Positions 52,820-61,570 of a stretch of DNA of 64,000 nt are shown one piece after another (positions within the stretch are counted from its first letter, which is position 1; each line of letters begins with the position of its first letter). The notes beneath the pieces were generated by a model. That model was not told the origin of the DNA, ran no database searches, and worked only from the letters and a program-made list of their open reading frames with translations. Both the position numbers and the translations under genes were made by a program. Location of the stretch: assembly GCF_029674545.1 (NCBI RefSeq), contig NZ_CP121354.1, forward strand, positions 2,241,001 to 2,305,000. The letters run 5' to 3'. The stretch comes from Mesorhizobium sp. WSM4904. GTDB taxonomy: Bacteria; Pseudomonadota; Alphaproteobacteria; Rhizobiales; Rhizobiaceae.

Positions 52820-53779
52820 TCAGGCAGCGTATCTCGCCATTGCGGGCTGCCTCGACCACTGGGCGTACCAGGCATCGAACAATTTTAGCTGCGCCTCGGC
52901 AAAGCCGCGCTGGCTGTCGGTGAGGGCATCCGTCTCGTTGAAGTGAAGCCGGTATTCGGGATTTCCCTTCAGCACCATCATGTGCTTGAAATAGAGCACC
53001 AGGTCGGGGCCTTCATCGAAGGAGGAGAGCACGGCGAGCGCCGCATCCAGCTCCAGCGCCAGCCGACGCGCTTCGGCGTCGCCCTTCGCCGCCGCCTGGC
53101 TGAGACCGACGAGATGCAGCACTTCCTTGGGCAGCACGTTGCCGATGCCGGTGATGGCACCGGACGCGCCGCAATTGACGAAACCATGAAAGACCGCGGT
53201 GTCGACGCCGATCATCAGCGCAACCTCGTCGTCGCGGCTGGTGATGTTTTCCGCCGCATAGCGCAAATCCGACGGGCCGCCGAACTCCTTGAAGCCGACC
53301 AGGTTCGGATGTTCGGCGCGTAGCGCGAAGAAGAGATCGGCGCGCGTGGCAAAGCCGTAGTAGGGGCTGTTGTAGATGACCGCGGGCAGATCGGGTGCGG
53401 CTGAGAGAATTGCCTTGAAGTGGTGGCGCTGCGCCGTGACCGAAGGCCCGCGCGACAAGACGCGCGGGATCACCATCAGGCCGCGTGCGCCGACCTTCTG
53501 GGCGTGCGCGGCGTGCGCCACGGCACTGGCGGTGTTGACCGCGCCGGTGCCGACGATCACCGGGACGCCGGCTTTCACCAGCCGCTCGACGCCTTCCATG
53601 CGCTGCTCGTCGCTCAGCAATGGCCAGTCGCCCATGGAGCCGCAATAGACGACCGCCGACATGCCGGCGGCGATCAGCTCGCGTCCCTTGCGCACGAGCG
53701 GGTCGAAATCGGGAAGGCGATCATTCGTGCAAGGCGTCATCAACGCCGGCATGCAGCCGGAAAAGACGTTGGCGTTCAT
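52820..53779 (-). CDS. DapA-superfamily aldolase/deaminase, probable hydroxyproline-pathway member
   Basis: A 319-aa TIM-barrel of the dihydrodipicolinate synthase/N-acetylneuraminate lyase family. The Schiff-base lysine is K164 (LVGFKEFGG) and the conserved tyrosine is Y137 (VIYNSPYYG). The usual GTTGE loop reads GSMGDW, which sets it apart from true DapA. Members include the pyrroline-4-hydroxy-2-carboxylate deaminase of hydroxyproline catabolism. It is divergent from a proline-racemase-family gene over 95 bp, which supports that reading. GGAG precedes the ATG at 53779. Confidence 0.88.
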   Translation of the reverse strand: MNANVFSGCMPALMTPCTNDRLPDFDPLVRKGRELIAAGMSAVVYCGSMGDWPLLSDEQRMEGVERLVKAGVPVIVGTGAVNTASAVAHAAHAQKVGARGLMVIPRVLSRGPSVTAQRHHFKAILSAAPDLPAVIYNSPYYGFATRADLFFALRAEHPNLVGFKEFGGPSDLRYAAENITSRDDEVALMIGVDTAVFHGFVNCGASGAITGIGNVLPKEVLHLVGLSQAAAKGDAEARRLALELDAALAVLSSFDEGPDLVLYFKHMMVLKGNPEYRLHFNETDALTDSQRGFAEAQLKLFDAWYAQWSRQPAMARYAA

Positions 53780-53874
53780 TCGGATTCTCCTTGAGGCTGG
53801 CACGCAGATTGGTCAGTTTGTCCCGGAGGCGTACCGCTTGCCAAGCGGATAGTCGTGGTCGACAGGGAGAAACA

Positions 53875-54915
53875 ATGCGTACCAGATCAAGCATTCGCGT
53901 CGTCGGCTGCCATGCCGAGGGTGAGGTCGGCGACGTCATCGTGGGCGGCGTGCTGCCGCCGGCAGGCCGCACGATGATGGAAAAGATGATCACGATGGAA
54001 CGCGATCACGACCATATCAGGCGCATGCTGATCTGCGAGCCACGCGGCAGCGTCGCCCGGCACGTCAATCTCCTGGTTCCTTCGACGCGCGCGGATTGTG
54101 TCGCCGGAGCGATCATCATGGAGCCGACGGAGTACCCGCCGATGTCCGGCTCCAACACGATCTGCGTCGCCACCGTGCTGCTCGAGACCGGCATGGTGCC
54201 GGTGAACGAACCCGAGACGCGCTTCAAGCTGGACATGCCGGGCGGCGTCATCGAGGTGCGCGCCGAATGCCGCGACGGCAAATGCCTGTCGATCACTTTC
54301 CGCAACGCGCCCGCCTTCGCCGAACGCCTCGATGCCAATATCGAGGTCGAGGGGCTAGGAACGCTTAAAGTCGACATCGCCTATGGCGGGATGTTCTACG
54401 CCATTGTCGACGCGGCAGCGCTCGGCTTCTCGGTCACACCCGACGAGGCGCGCGACCTGGCGGTGATCGGCGAGAAGGTCCGCCGCGCTGCACGCGAGCA
54501 GCTCGATGTCGTGCATCCGGAATTCGACAATGTGCGCGGTGTGTCGATCGTGCAGTTCGCCATGCCGTTCCAGGGGCCGGGCAATGTCACGCGCAACACC
54601 TGCATCGTCTCGCCCGGACGCTCCGACCGCAGCCCGACGGGAACCGGCACATCGGCCCGCATGGCCGTGCTGCAGGCGAGGGGTCTGATGGACGTCGACG
54701 ACGTTCTCATCCATGAATCGATCATCGGCTCGCGCTTCACCGGCAGAATTCTCGAACTGACCGAAATCGCCGGCCGCAAGGCGATCGTGCCGCAGATCAC
54801 CGGCCGCGCCTGGATCACGGGCGAGCACAACTACTACCTCGATCCGACGGATCCCTATCCGCAAGGCTATGTGCTGTCGGACACGTGGGGCACGTCGACC
54901 TCGGTGACGCAGTAA
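53875..54915 (+). CDS. Proline-racemase-superfamily protein with Ser/Thr pair, probable 3-hydroxyproline dehydratase-like
   Basis: A 346-aa protein of the proline racemase fold. Proline racemases and 4-hydroxyproline epimerases use two catalytic Cys in MCGHG and SPCGTG. Here the sites read PPMSGSNT (S91) and DRSPTGTGTSAR (T255), so both cysteines are replaced. The Cys/Thr or Ser/Thr class is associated with trans-3-hydroxyproline dehydratases rather than epimerases. CAGGGAGA precedes the ATG. It is divergent from a DapA-family gene, which fits hydroxyproline use. No dedicated regulator or transporter is adjacent. Confidence 0.9.
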   Translation: MRTRSSIRVVGCHAEGEVGDVIVGGVLPPAGRTMMEKMITMERDHDHIRRMLICEPRGSVARHVNLLVPSTRADCVAGAIIMEPTEYPPMSGSNTICVATVLLETGMVPVNEPETRFKLDMPGGVIEVRAECRDGKCLSITFRNAPAFAERLDANIEVEGLGTLKVDIAYGGMFYAIVDAAALGFSVTPDEARDLAVIGEKVRRAAREQLDVVHPEFDNVRGVSIVQFAMPFQGPGNVTRNTCIVSPGRSDRSPTGTGTSARMAVLQARGLMDVDDVLIHESIIGSRFTGRILELTEIAGRKAIVPQITGRAWITGEHNYYLDPTDPYPQGYVLSDTWGTSTSVTQ

Positions 54916-55045
54916 CGCGATCGGCGATGCCGATGGACGGACAGCCGAGCTGGCCGAAGGTATCTTCGGAGCGGTCTTCCATTGCTTGCGGCTGCAGCGT
55001 GCCTCTTTGCAGTCGCGTTGCAGGCTCGCGTTGGATCACCACAGC

Positions 55046-55145
55046 CTAAAGCGCGTCGCGATCTTTCGGATTCGCTCGATGCGCCTTAGGTTTTACGCAT
55101 GTCTTTGACCCGAAACCGGTTCCCACCTTCGGGAGACATGGCTTG
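55046..55145. repeat. Palindromic repeat that forms the 3' end of the phosphoribosyltransferase gene
   Basis: GCGCGTCGCGATCTTTCGG, GATGCGCCTTAGG, then CGAAACCGGTTCCCACC and TTCGGGAGACATG. It is the intact version of the repeat split by the insertion element at 57.6-58.4 kb. It lies inside the coding region of the phosphoribosyltransferase, including its stop codon. Confidence 0.8.
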
Positions 55146-55792
55146 GCATTCCGGCTGCGTGCGGCCTCGTCGCAGATGGCAATGACGTCGTCGTCCGAGA
55201 GCTGAGGAAAGTTGAGGTAGTTTTGGCTGAGCGCCCGGAAATGTGCTAGTTCACTCAGGCAGACGGTCCAGTCGGCTTCCCCGGCAAGGTCGGTCAACGT
55301 CTCGGGTGGCGCCACCGGCAGGGCTACGACGATTTCGAGAGGTGAACGCCTCTTCAGCGCGCGGATCGCGACCTTCATCGTCGTTCCGGTGGCGGCACCG
55401 TCGTCAACGACGATCACCGTCTTGCCGCCTACCTCAAGAGGCGTGTGCTCGCCGCGATATGCCATGCGGCGCCTTTCAAGCTCCGGACGTTCCTTTGCGA
55501 CAAGATCCCGGAGTTCGTCATCGCCGAGCGAGTAGGCCTCCATGGCCTCCCGGTTGAGCACGACGTCCGGCGGGTCGCCATCGACGATCGCGGCGACTGC
55601 CAGTTCCGGATTTTCCGGCGCTCCGACCTTTCGCACTATGGCCAGGTCAAGTGGCGCGTTGAGGGCCTTGGCGACCTCGGCGGCGACCGGAACGCCGCCC
55701 CTCGGCAATGCGAGCACGATCGGGTTCTCGAGCTGAAGCTTTTCCAGCTCGACCCCGAGCTTTCGTCCCGCCTCCTGGCGATCGCGAAACAT
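55046..55792 (-). CDS. Phosphoribosyltransferase-family protein with repeat-derived C-terminus
   Basis: A 248-aa type I PRTase fold. The PRPP-binding loop is VIVVDDGAATGTTMKVAIRA, and an N-terminal LALPRGGVPVAAEVAKAL is typical of this stand-alone family. The last 30 or so residues (from about AKPCLPKVG to the stop) are encoded by a palindromic repeat, not by conserved PRTase sequence. It lies 42 bp downstream of hemA in the same direction, so it is probably cotranscribed and shares the upstream FixK/FNR-type box. Such PRTases are often found near universal stress and low-oxygen genes; the substrate is unknown. Confidence 0.88.
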   Translation of the reverse strand: MFRDRQEAGRKLGVELEKLQLENPIVLALPRGGVPVAAEVAKALNAPLDLAIVRKVGAPENPELAVAAIVDGDPPDVVLNREAMEAYSLGDDELRDLVAKERPELERRRMAYRGEHTPLEVGGKTVIVVDDGAATGTTMKVAIRALKRRSPLEIVVALPVAPPETLTDLAGEADWTVCLSELAHFRALSQNYLNFPQLSDDDVIAICDEAARSRNAKPCLPKVGTGFGSKTCVKPKAHRANPKDRDAL

Positions 55793-55834
55793 TGGTCATT
55801 TCCCCGTCATGATCGCTACCGGATTGGAAACTTG

Positions 55835-57112
55835 CTACCCGCCCGATTTCGCCACCAAGAGCGGAATGATGCGGTCGCTCTCGGCGACGGCGGGGCGGCC
55901 GGCGGCGCCGTAGGGGATGCCGAGCGCGTCCCAGGTCTCGACCAGCGCGTCCTGCAATTCGGCGATCAGCGCGTCCGAATGGAAGGGTGTGGGCGTGATG
56001 CGCAGCCGCTCGGTGCCGCGCGGCACCGTCGGGTAGTTGATCGGCTGGATGTAGATGCCGTGGACGCCGAGCAGGCGGTCGCTCGCCATCTTGCACAGCT
56101 CGGGATCGCCGACCAGCACCGGCACGATGTGGGTGGCCGATTCCATCACCGGCAGCCCGGCCGCGGCAAGCACCTGCTTGGTTCTGGCCGCCTGGCGCTG
56201 CTGCGCGTCGCGCTCGACCTGCGAGCGCTTCAGATGCCTGATCGAGGTGGTGGCCGCCGCCGCGATCGCCGGCGGCAGCGCGGTGGTGAAGATGAAGCCC
56301 GGCGCATAGGAGCGCACCGCGTCGATCACCGCGCTCGCGCCGGTGATGTAGCCGCCGAGCGTGCCGAAGGCCTTGGCCAAGGTGCCCTCGATGATGTCGA
56401 TGCGGTCGGCAAGCCCCTCGCGCTCGGTGATGCCGCCGCCGCGCGGCCCGTACATGCCCACCGCATGCACCTCGTCGATATAGGTCATGGCGTTGTAGCG
56501 CTCGGCGAGCTCGACGATCTGCCGGATCGGAGCGATGTCGCCGTCCATCGAATAGACGCTTTCGAACACGATCAGCTTGGCGCGCTCGCGCCCTGCCGCC
56601 TGCAGCAGGCTTTCCAGATGCGCGACGTCGTTGTGGCGAAAGATCTTCTTTTCGGCGCCGGAGCGCCGCACGCCCTCGATCATCGAGGCGTGGTTCAATT
56701 CGTCGGAGATGATCAGGCAGTTGGGCAAAAGCCTGGCAATGGTCGAGATCGAGGCCTCGTTGGAGACGAAGCCGGAGGTGAAGACCAGCGCCGCCTCCTT
56801 GTCGTGCAGGTCGGCCAGCTCATGCTCGAGCTCGACCAGCGGGTTGGAGGTGCCGGAAATGTTGCGGGTGCCGCCGGCGCCCGAGCCCATCTTGCCCGCC
56901 GCGGTCTGGAAGGCGGCGATCACATCCGGGTTCTGGCCCATGCCGAGATAGTCGTTGGAGCACCAGACGGTGATTTCCTGGGCGCGGCCGTTGGAACGCC
57001 AGATGGCGCGCGGAAACTTGCCCACCATGCGCTCGAGGTCGGCGAAGACGCGGTAGCGCCGCTCCGCATGGAGCTGCTCGATCGCATCTTCGAAGAACCG
57101 CTGGTAATTCAT
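55835..57112 (-). CDS. hemA: 5-aminolevulinate synthase
   Basis: A 425-aa PLP enzyme that joins glycine and succinyl-CoA to 5-aminolevulinate, the first step of heme synthesis in alphaproteobacteria. The opening [72 protein letters not shown] and the PLP-lysine motif [14 protein letters not shown] are all present. The length is normal. AGGAG lies upstream of the ATG. A TTGA-N6-TCAA box is 96-109 bp upstream, consistent with the known FixK/FnrN-dependent induction of rhizobial hemA. Confidence 0.97.
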   Translation of the reverse strand: MNYQRFFEDAIEQLHAERRYRVFADLERMVGKFPRAIWRSNGRAQEITVWCSNDYLGMGQNPDVIAAFQTAAGKMGSGAGGTRNISGTSNPLVELEHELADLHDKEAALVFTSGFVSNEASISTIARLLPNCLIISDELNHASMIEGVRRSGAEKKIFRHNDVAHLESLLQAAGRERAKLIVFESVYSMDGDIAPIRQIVELAERYNAMTYIDEVHAVGMYGPRGGGITEREGLADRIDIIEGTLAKAFGTLGGYITGASAVIDAVRSYAPGFIFTTALPPAIAAAATTSIRHLKRSQVERDAQQRQAARTKQVLAAAGLPVMESATHIVPVLVGDPELCKMASDRLLGVHGIYIQPINYPTVPRGTERLRITPTPFHSDALIAELQDALVETWDALGIPYGAAGRPAVAESDRIIPLLVAKSGG

Positions 57113-57207
57113 TGTTGAACTCCTATGCAGGAAGCGAAGCGCCGCCCGCGAGTTGCGGCGGTTCGATCCGCTGGACTCAAACTTATGAACCGAGGGAAGG
57201 CTCCGCT

Positions 57208-57221
57208 TTGAGCTATGTCAA
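57208..57221. promoter_or_regulatory. FixK/FNR-type box TTGA-N6-TCAA upstream of hemA
   Basis: TTGAGCTATGTCAA: the outer TTGA and TCAA match FixK/FnrN half sites, though the fifth bases are G and G rather than T and A. It is centred about 102 bp upstream of the hemA start. Less perfect than the boxes at 17344 and 60634, but its place before an oxygen-controlled gene supports it. Confidence 0.6.
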
Positions 57222-57404
57222 ATCGCAGGACGCCTGGATGTGTTCGACGTGCCGCCGAACGAGACCGCGCTCCGTGGCCAAGAAGCTCGCGCCCAAAAAG
57301 GCAAGGGCATTGCAATCCCGCGACCGCTGCGGGAGGTTCGACGCAAACGACCAAAACTGATTCAAGTCAAGGCGAGAAACCACTTTTCAGCTCATGCTGA
57401 TCGA

Positions 57405-57620
57405 ATGTGGAATCCCATAGCAAGCGCTCCGTTTGGCCGCAGCCTCGAACTAGCCGTTCTGGACGAGGATGGCTTGCATGCGCTTGTATTTCCTTGCGAA
57501 AAAGGTCGGGAAGGATGGCGGGATGCCGTTACCGGCGTGCGTGTCGATATCCGGCCGACCCACTGGCGCGAATGGGATCCCCAAAAAGATAAGACGGCTT
57601 CGCTTCGAAACCTGCCTTAG
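57405..57620 (+). CDS. Small conserved hypothetical protein
   Basis: A 71-aa protein starting MWNPIASAPFGRSLELAVLD, with HALVFPC and VDIRPTHWREWD. The THWREW ending motif belongs to a short-protein family I recall from many rhizobia, with no known function. The open frame runs 55 codons further upstream, but that part is not conserved-looking. It lies between hemA (divergent) and the repeat/IS200 block. Confidence 0.7.
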   Translation: MWNPIASAPFGRSLELAVLDEDGLHALVFPCEKGREGWRDAVTGVRVDIRPTHWREWDPQKDKTASLRNLP

Positions 57621-57717
57621 AGCGGCAAGTCCGGACGGAAAACCGCTGCGCACTTCTTCTGGATTGGTTGCTTTAAAAGCCTGTCGCGATCTTTCAGGTT
57701 CGCTCGGTGAGCTTTAG
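57619..57717. repeat. Palindromic repeat, left part of a copy split by the insertion element
   Basis: TCCGGACGGAAAACCGCTGCG, then TGTCGCGATCTTTCAGG and TGAGCTTTAG. The second half matches 55052-55089 and stops where the insertion element begins. Confidence 0.7.
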
Positions 57718-58309
57718 AGTCCCCGATAGGGGATCAGGAAACCCCACGCCTTTAGGCGGCTGGGATTGCGACGTTTGCAGTGTAGATTGGCTGGATGGAA
57801 GCGTACAAGCGCGGCAGCCATACGGTTTGGGACTGTAAGTATCACCTGGTGTGGGTGACGAAGTACCGCTACGCGGTGCTTGGCGGCGACGTTGGCAATC
57901 GATGCCGGGAACTGTTGCGCGAGACGGCGCAAGCGCACGAGATGGTGGTGCACGCCGGGTCGATCAACCGCGACCATGTGCACATGCTGGTATCGATCCC
58001 GCCGAACCTGTCGGTATCGCGTGCGGTGCAATACCTGAAGGGGCGCAGTTCGCACAAGCTGCTGAGCGAGTTCGGGATATTGCGCAAGCGCTACTGGGGC
58101 CAGCACTTGTGGGCGAGCGGTTACTGGGCGGCGACGAGCGGGAACGTTACCGATGAGATGTGGGTTGAATACATCAAGAACCAGACACCACCTGAGCCCG
58201 ACGACAACTTCAACGTGACATGAGTTGGCGCCAGTCCGCCAGCGGGCGGACCGATCCGGCTTTAAGCCGTAACCTGAAGCCACCGCCTTGTAGGCGGTGG
58301 AGAATTCAC
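57718..58309 (+). mobile_element. IS200/IS605-type insertion sequence (solitary tnpA)
   Basis: About 590 bp with one Y1 transposase gene. Subterminal hairpins are present: left, CCCACGCCTTTAGGCGGC near 57742-57760; right, CCACCGCC-TTGTA-GGCGGTGG at 58280-58300 followed by AGAATTCAC. These are the usual end signals of IS200/IS605 elements, which insert without target duplication. It lies within a palindromic repeat; an intact repeat copy at 55046 lets the junctions be read. No tnpB accessory gene is present. Confidence 0.85.
57795..58223 (+). CDS. tnpA: IS200-family TnpA, Y1 HUH transposase
   Basis: A 142-aa single-strand transposase. The HUH metal motif is H61-V-H63 in INRDHVHMLVSI, and the nucleophilic tyrosine is Y126 in VEYIKNQ. 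The start is MEAYKRGSHTVWDCKYHLVW, a typical IS200 opening. The length is full, with no frameshift, so the element may be active. Confidence 0.94.
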   Translation: MEAYKRGSHTVWDCKYHLVWVTKYRYAVLGGDVGNRCRELLRETAQAHEMVVHAGSINRDHVHMLVSIPPNLSVSRAVQYLKGRSSHKLLSEFGILRKRYWGQHLWASGYWAATSGNVTDEMWVEYIKNQTPPEPDDNFNVT

Positions 58310-58353
58310 GTGCCTTTGCCCCGGGACCGGTTCCCGCCTTCGGGAGACATGCT
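58308..58353. repeat. Palindromic repeat, right part of the split copy
   Basis: GCCTTTGCCCCGGGACCGG then CCGCCTTCGGGAGACATGC, matching 55101-55140. It abuts the fixJ stop codon. Confidence 0.75.
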
Positions 58354-58965
58354 TCAACGTTTGGGCTCGGCGATCAAGGCCATGCGCACCAGATGCGAGA
58401 GGCTGCCGGCGCCCATCTTGCTCATGACGTTGGCGCGATGGATTTCGACCGTGCGTGGACTGATCCCGAGATCATAGGCAATCGTCTTGTTCGGCAGCCC
58501 GGAGACAAGCCCGTCGAGCACTTGACGCTCTCGCTCCGACAAGGTGGCAAGGTTCTTCCGGATCTCGGCCGATTGCGGGTGCGTGGCTACCGCTTGAGTT
58601 CGGTTATCCAGGGCAGAACGAATGGCATTGATGAGCACCTCATCGTCGAATGGTTTCTCGATGAAGTCGGAGGCGCCCTCCTTCATCGCCTGGACAGCCA
58701 GTGCGACGTCGGCATGCCCCGTCATCACAATCACGGGCACGCTCAAGCCACGGGCTTTCAGTTGCCGCAGGAATTCGATGCCGTCGATGCCGGGCATGCG
58801 CACGTCGGTGACGATGCAGCCGTCGATCTCCTTGGGTTCCGCCGCCAGGAACGCGGTTGCCGATTCATGCAGGCGCACGGCAAAGTCGGCTGTCGCAAGG
58901 AGGAAACCCAGGGACTTGCGAACGTCGACGTCGTCGTCGACGACATGCACAACATCATTGGCCAC
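58354..58965 (-). CDS. fixJ: FixJ response regulator
   Basis: A 203-aa two-domain regulator. In the receiver domain the phosphoacceptor is D54 in [11 protein letters not shown] and K104 lies in FIEKPFDDE, placed as in known FixJ. The LuxR-type output domain has [20 protein letters not shown] and [16 protein letters not shown], very close to FixJ. The start is taken at GTG 58965 ([11 protein letters not shown]), which aligns exactly with the usual FixJ start; TTG 58971 is possible. It overlaps the fixL end by 11 bp. Phosphorylated FixJ activates nifA/fixK-type promoters in low oxygen. Confidence 0.95.
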   Translation of the reverse strand: MANDVVHVVDDDVDVRKSLGFLLATADFAVRLHESATAFLAAEPKEIDGCIVTDVRMPGIDGIEFLRQLKARGLSVPVIVMTGHADVALAVQAMKEGASDFIEKPFDDEVLINAIRSALDNRTQAVATHPQSAEIRKNLATLSERERQVLDGLVSGLPNKTIAYDLGISPRTVEIHRANVMSKMGAGSLSHLVRMALIAEPKR

Positions 58966-60550
58966 TGGCAACCTCTTCCTTCTCTACAGCGCGCAGCGTG
59001 AACCGAAACGCGGTGCCGCCGCCGGGTGGCGACTCTGCCCAGATATGACCACCGTGGGACTCGACGATAGTGCGACAAATGGACAGGCCGACACCCATTC
59101 CGTGCTTCTTGGTGGTGACGAAAGGCTGGAAGAGCTGGGCCGAAACCTCTGGCGCCAACCCCGGGCCGGTATCGATGACGCCAACCTCCATCATACCATC
59201 GTGCCGCGCCGTGGTTGCGACACGCAATTCCCGACGTGGCGCGCCGTGCATGGCCTCCACGGCGTTTCTCATCAGGTTCAGCAATACCTGCTCGATCTGA
59301 ATTCTATCGGTCAATACAAGCTCGGCCGCCGGGTCGAGATCGTAGCTGACGCGCACGTCCGCTTCCCTGGCGCCGACCAAGGCGAGCGACGAGGCGTCCT
59401 CGATGAGCGTTGGCAGACGTTCGACTTTATGCTCGCTTTCGCCCCTGGCGACAAAATCCCTGAGACGACGGATGACGTCGCCGGCGCGCAAGGCCTGTTC
59501 GGCAGCCTTCTCGACAGCTTCATGCAACATGGCGGCGTTCTCGTCCTTGCTCTTCTCGAGGAGGCGGCGGCTGCCTTTGAGATAGTTCGTGATGGCCGTC
59601 AGCGGCTGGTTTATCTCATGCGCCAATGTCGAGGCCATTTCGCCCAGCGCGGTGAACCGCGCCATGTGAAGCAGCTCCTGCTGCTGCTCCTGCATCCTGG
59701 CTTCCGTCCTGTGGCGTTCCGTCAAGTCGCGGCAGAAGCCGGTGAAGAAACGGCCCGTTCCCGGATGCATTTCGCCGACGGCGAGTTCCATCGGAAACGT
59801 CGATCCGTCCTTGCGCATTCCGGTCACCGCACGCCCTATCCCGATGATGCGCCGCTCCCCAGTCGTCAGGTAGCGCTGCATATAGGCGTCGTGCTCGTCC
59901 CGGTATGGGGAGGGCATAAGCAACTTGACATTTTGACCGATGACTTCGCTGGCCTTGTAACCAAACAATGTCTCGGCGGCCGTGCTGAAGGATTGGATAT
60001 TGGCGCTTTCGTCGATGACGATCATCGCATCGGGCACGGTCGCCAAGATCGAGCGCAGGTGGTCTTCGCGCAATTGCAGCGCAGCATTGGCGAACGACAG
60101 GTCGCTGACATCCGTGCCCTGAACGAAGATCGCGGCGATCCGGCCGTCCTTGGCCCTGATGGGCTGGTAGACGAAGTCGAGGATACGCTCTTCCGCAAGG
60201 CCGGTTTCAGGATTGCGCAGGACAATTTTGGCATTGCGGCCGACATAAGGCTCGCCGGTTTCGCTGACACGATCGAGCAATTCGAAGAATCCCTGGCCCT
60301 CGAGCTCGGGCAAGGCCTCGCGAACCGACTTGCCGATGACCTGCCGTTGGCCGATCAGGTGTTGGTAAGCAGCATTGGTCAATTGAAAGACGTGGCCCGG
60401 CTCGCTGAGCAGGGTCATGAAACCCGGAGCCTGATCGAACATCAGCGCGAGAAGCTGATGTTCCGGCAAGTAGTCTCGCCCCATTTCACCACCAGATGCC
60501 GGAAGTGCCGCGGCGACGGCTTCGGGTGAAACTTCTCCCTTTTTGCTCAC
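58955..60550 (-). CDS. fixL: FixL oxygen-sensing heme-PAS histidine kinase
   Basis: A cytoplasmic sensor kinase of about 531 aa with an N-terminal PAS (about 30-150), a heme PAS (about 160-285), a dimerisation/phosphoacceptor domain with H311 ([13 protein letters not shown]) and an HATPase domain ([16 protein letters not shown]). In the second [15 protein letters not shown] gives the proximal heme histidine H220 and [10 protein letters not shown] gives the distal arginine R240, both as in FixL. No TM helices are seen, unlike S. meliloti FixL. The start is taken as GTG 60550 with GGAG upstream; a GTG at 60595 is an alternative. Oxygen binding should switch off kinase activity. Confidence 0.94.
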   Translation of the reverse strand: MSKKGEVSPEAVAAALPASGGEMGRDYLPEHQLLALMFDQAPGFMTLLSEPGHVFQLTNAAYQHLIGQRQVIGKSVREALPELEGQGFFELLDRVSETGEPYVGRNAKIVLRNPETGLAEERILDFVYQPIRAKDGRIAAIFVQGTDVSDLSFANAALQLREDHLRSILATVPDAMIVIDESANIQSFSTAAETLFGYKASEVIGQNVKLLMPSPYRDEHDAYMQRYLTTGERRIIGIGRAVTGMRKDGSTFPMELAVGEMHPGTGRFFTGFCRDLTERHRTEARMQEQQQELLHMARFTALGEMASTLAHEINQPLTAITNYLKGSRRLLEKSKDENAAMLHEAVEKAAEQALRAGDVIRRLRDFVARGESEHKVERLPTLIEDASSLALVGAREADVRVSYDLDPAAELVLTDRIQIEQVLLNLMRNAVEAMHGAPRRELRVATTARHDGMMEVGVIDTGPGLAPEVSAQLFQPFVTTKKHGMGVGLSICRTIVESHGGHIWAESPPGGGTAFRFTLRAVEKEEVASGQ

Positions 60551-60633
60551 GGCATTCTCCGGGTTGAAGCACGGCAGCGGTCGCTGATGTAGCACTCATC
60601 TTTTTACCCGCCAAACAGTCACTGCGGGCGATT

Positions 60634-60647
60634 TTGATCGGTATCAA
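60634..60647. promoter_or_regulatory. Perfect FNR/FixK box TTGAT-N4-ATCAA between divergent fixL and the usp gene
   Basis: TTGATCGGTATCAA is a perfect dyad, centred 68 bp upstream of the usp start at 60709 and about 90 bp from the fixL start. Its distance from usp is close to that of the hemerythrin box (76 bp), suggesting the same class of promoter. Confidence 0.8.
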
Positions 60648-60708
60648 GGCACTGCACTCCGCACGATGCAAAAACGACGGAGACTTTCCGCGTCGGCGAG
60701 GTGCCCGC

Positions 60709-61518
60709 ATGTCCTACAAAACGATAGTCGTCAATCTGGCCGTTGATGCAAACCCTGCGCCGATCGTAAAGTTGGCAATGGAACTCGCGCAGCGTTTCGA
60801 CGCTCACCTCGTCGGCTTCGCCGCCGCGGACGTTCCGCCTTTGGTGTCGACGGGAGAAGGCCTGGTCTACGAAGGCGAGGTCATGCAGATTGCTCGCACG
60901 GAAATCGAGAAGCGTCTTGCCGAACTGCGTGACATTTTCGAGAAAATCGTCCCGACCTCGATAAGCAGTGAATGGACGCAGTATATCTGCGGTCCGACGC
61001 GTGCTCTCGGCATAGCCGCCCGTTCGGCCGACCTTGTCGTGACCGCCGATGGCGGGGAGGATGTCTTCCGCGCCGTCGATATCGGAAGCCTTGTGCTCGG
61101 CGCCGGCCGGCCGGTGCTGGTCACCGCGGGCAATGCCGAACACCTTCTGGCGAAGACCGTCCTTATCGCCTGGAAGGACAGCAGGGAGGCGCGAAGGGCG
61201 TTGTCCGACTCTCTGCCGTTCCTGGCGAAGGCCAAAGAGGTGGTCGTTGCCACCATGGAGGCCGGCTCCGGAGGCGATGTTCGAAACAGCCTCGCCGACG
61301 TCGCGGTTTTTTTGGAGCAACATGGCATCACGGCGCGGACCGAAGTGATCGCCGGTGACGCCGACGGCGACAGGCTGGTGGCGTTCGCACGCTCGATCCA
61401 TGCCGATCTGATCGTTTCCGGAGCCTACGGCCACAGCCGGCTGAGGGAATGGGCCTTCGGCGGTGTCACGCGCTCGCTGATCGACGAGAGCGGCATCAAT
61501 CGCCTCCTGTCGAACTAA
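60709..61518 (+). CDS. Universal stress protein with two tandem Usp domains
   Basis: A 269-aa protein. The first Usp half (to about residue 140) lacks a clear ATP motif. The second half has the nucleotide-binding pattern SGAYGHSRLREWAFGG, ending with VTRSLIDES, typical of UspA-like proteins that bind ATP. GAGGTG precedes the ATG at 60709. Tandem Usp proteins are common in the FixLJ/FNR-controlled sets of alphaproteobacteria. It lies 52 bp upstream of the Mg-type P-ATPase gene, with which it is probably cotranscribed. Confidence 0.92.
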   Translation: MSYKTIVVNLAVDANPAPIVKLAMELAQRFDAHLVGFAAADVPPLVSTGEGLVYEGEVMQIARTEIEKRLAELRDIFEKIVPTSISSEWTQYICGPTRALGIAARSADLVVTADGGEDVFRAVDIGSLVLGAGRPVLVTAGNAEHLLAKTVLIAWKDSREARRALSDSLPFLAKAKEVVVATMEAGSGGDVRNSLADVAVFLEQHGITARTEVIAGDADGDRLVAFARSIHADLIVSGAYGHSRLREWAFGGVTRSLIDESGINRLLSN

Positions 61519-61570
61519 CTGTCTGGCCGTGGCAACCAGAACGGCAGACGACGCGGATCGGCCGACAGCC

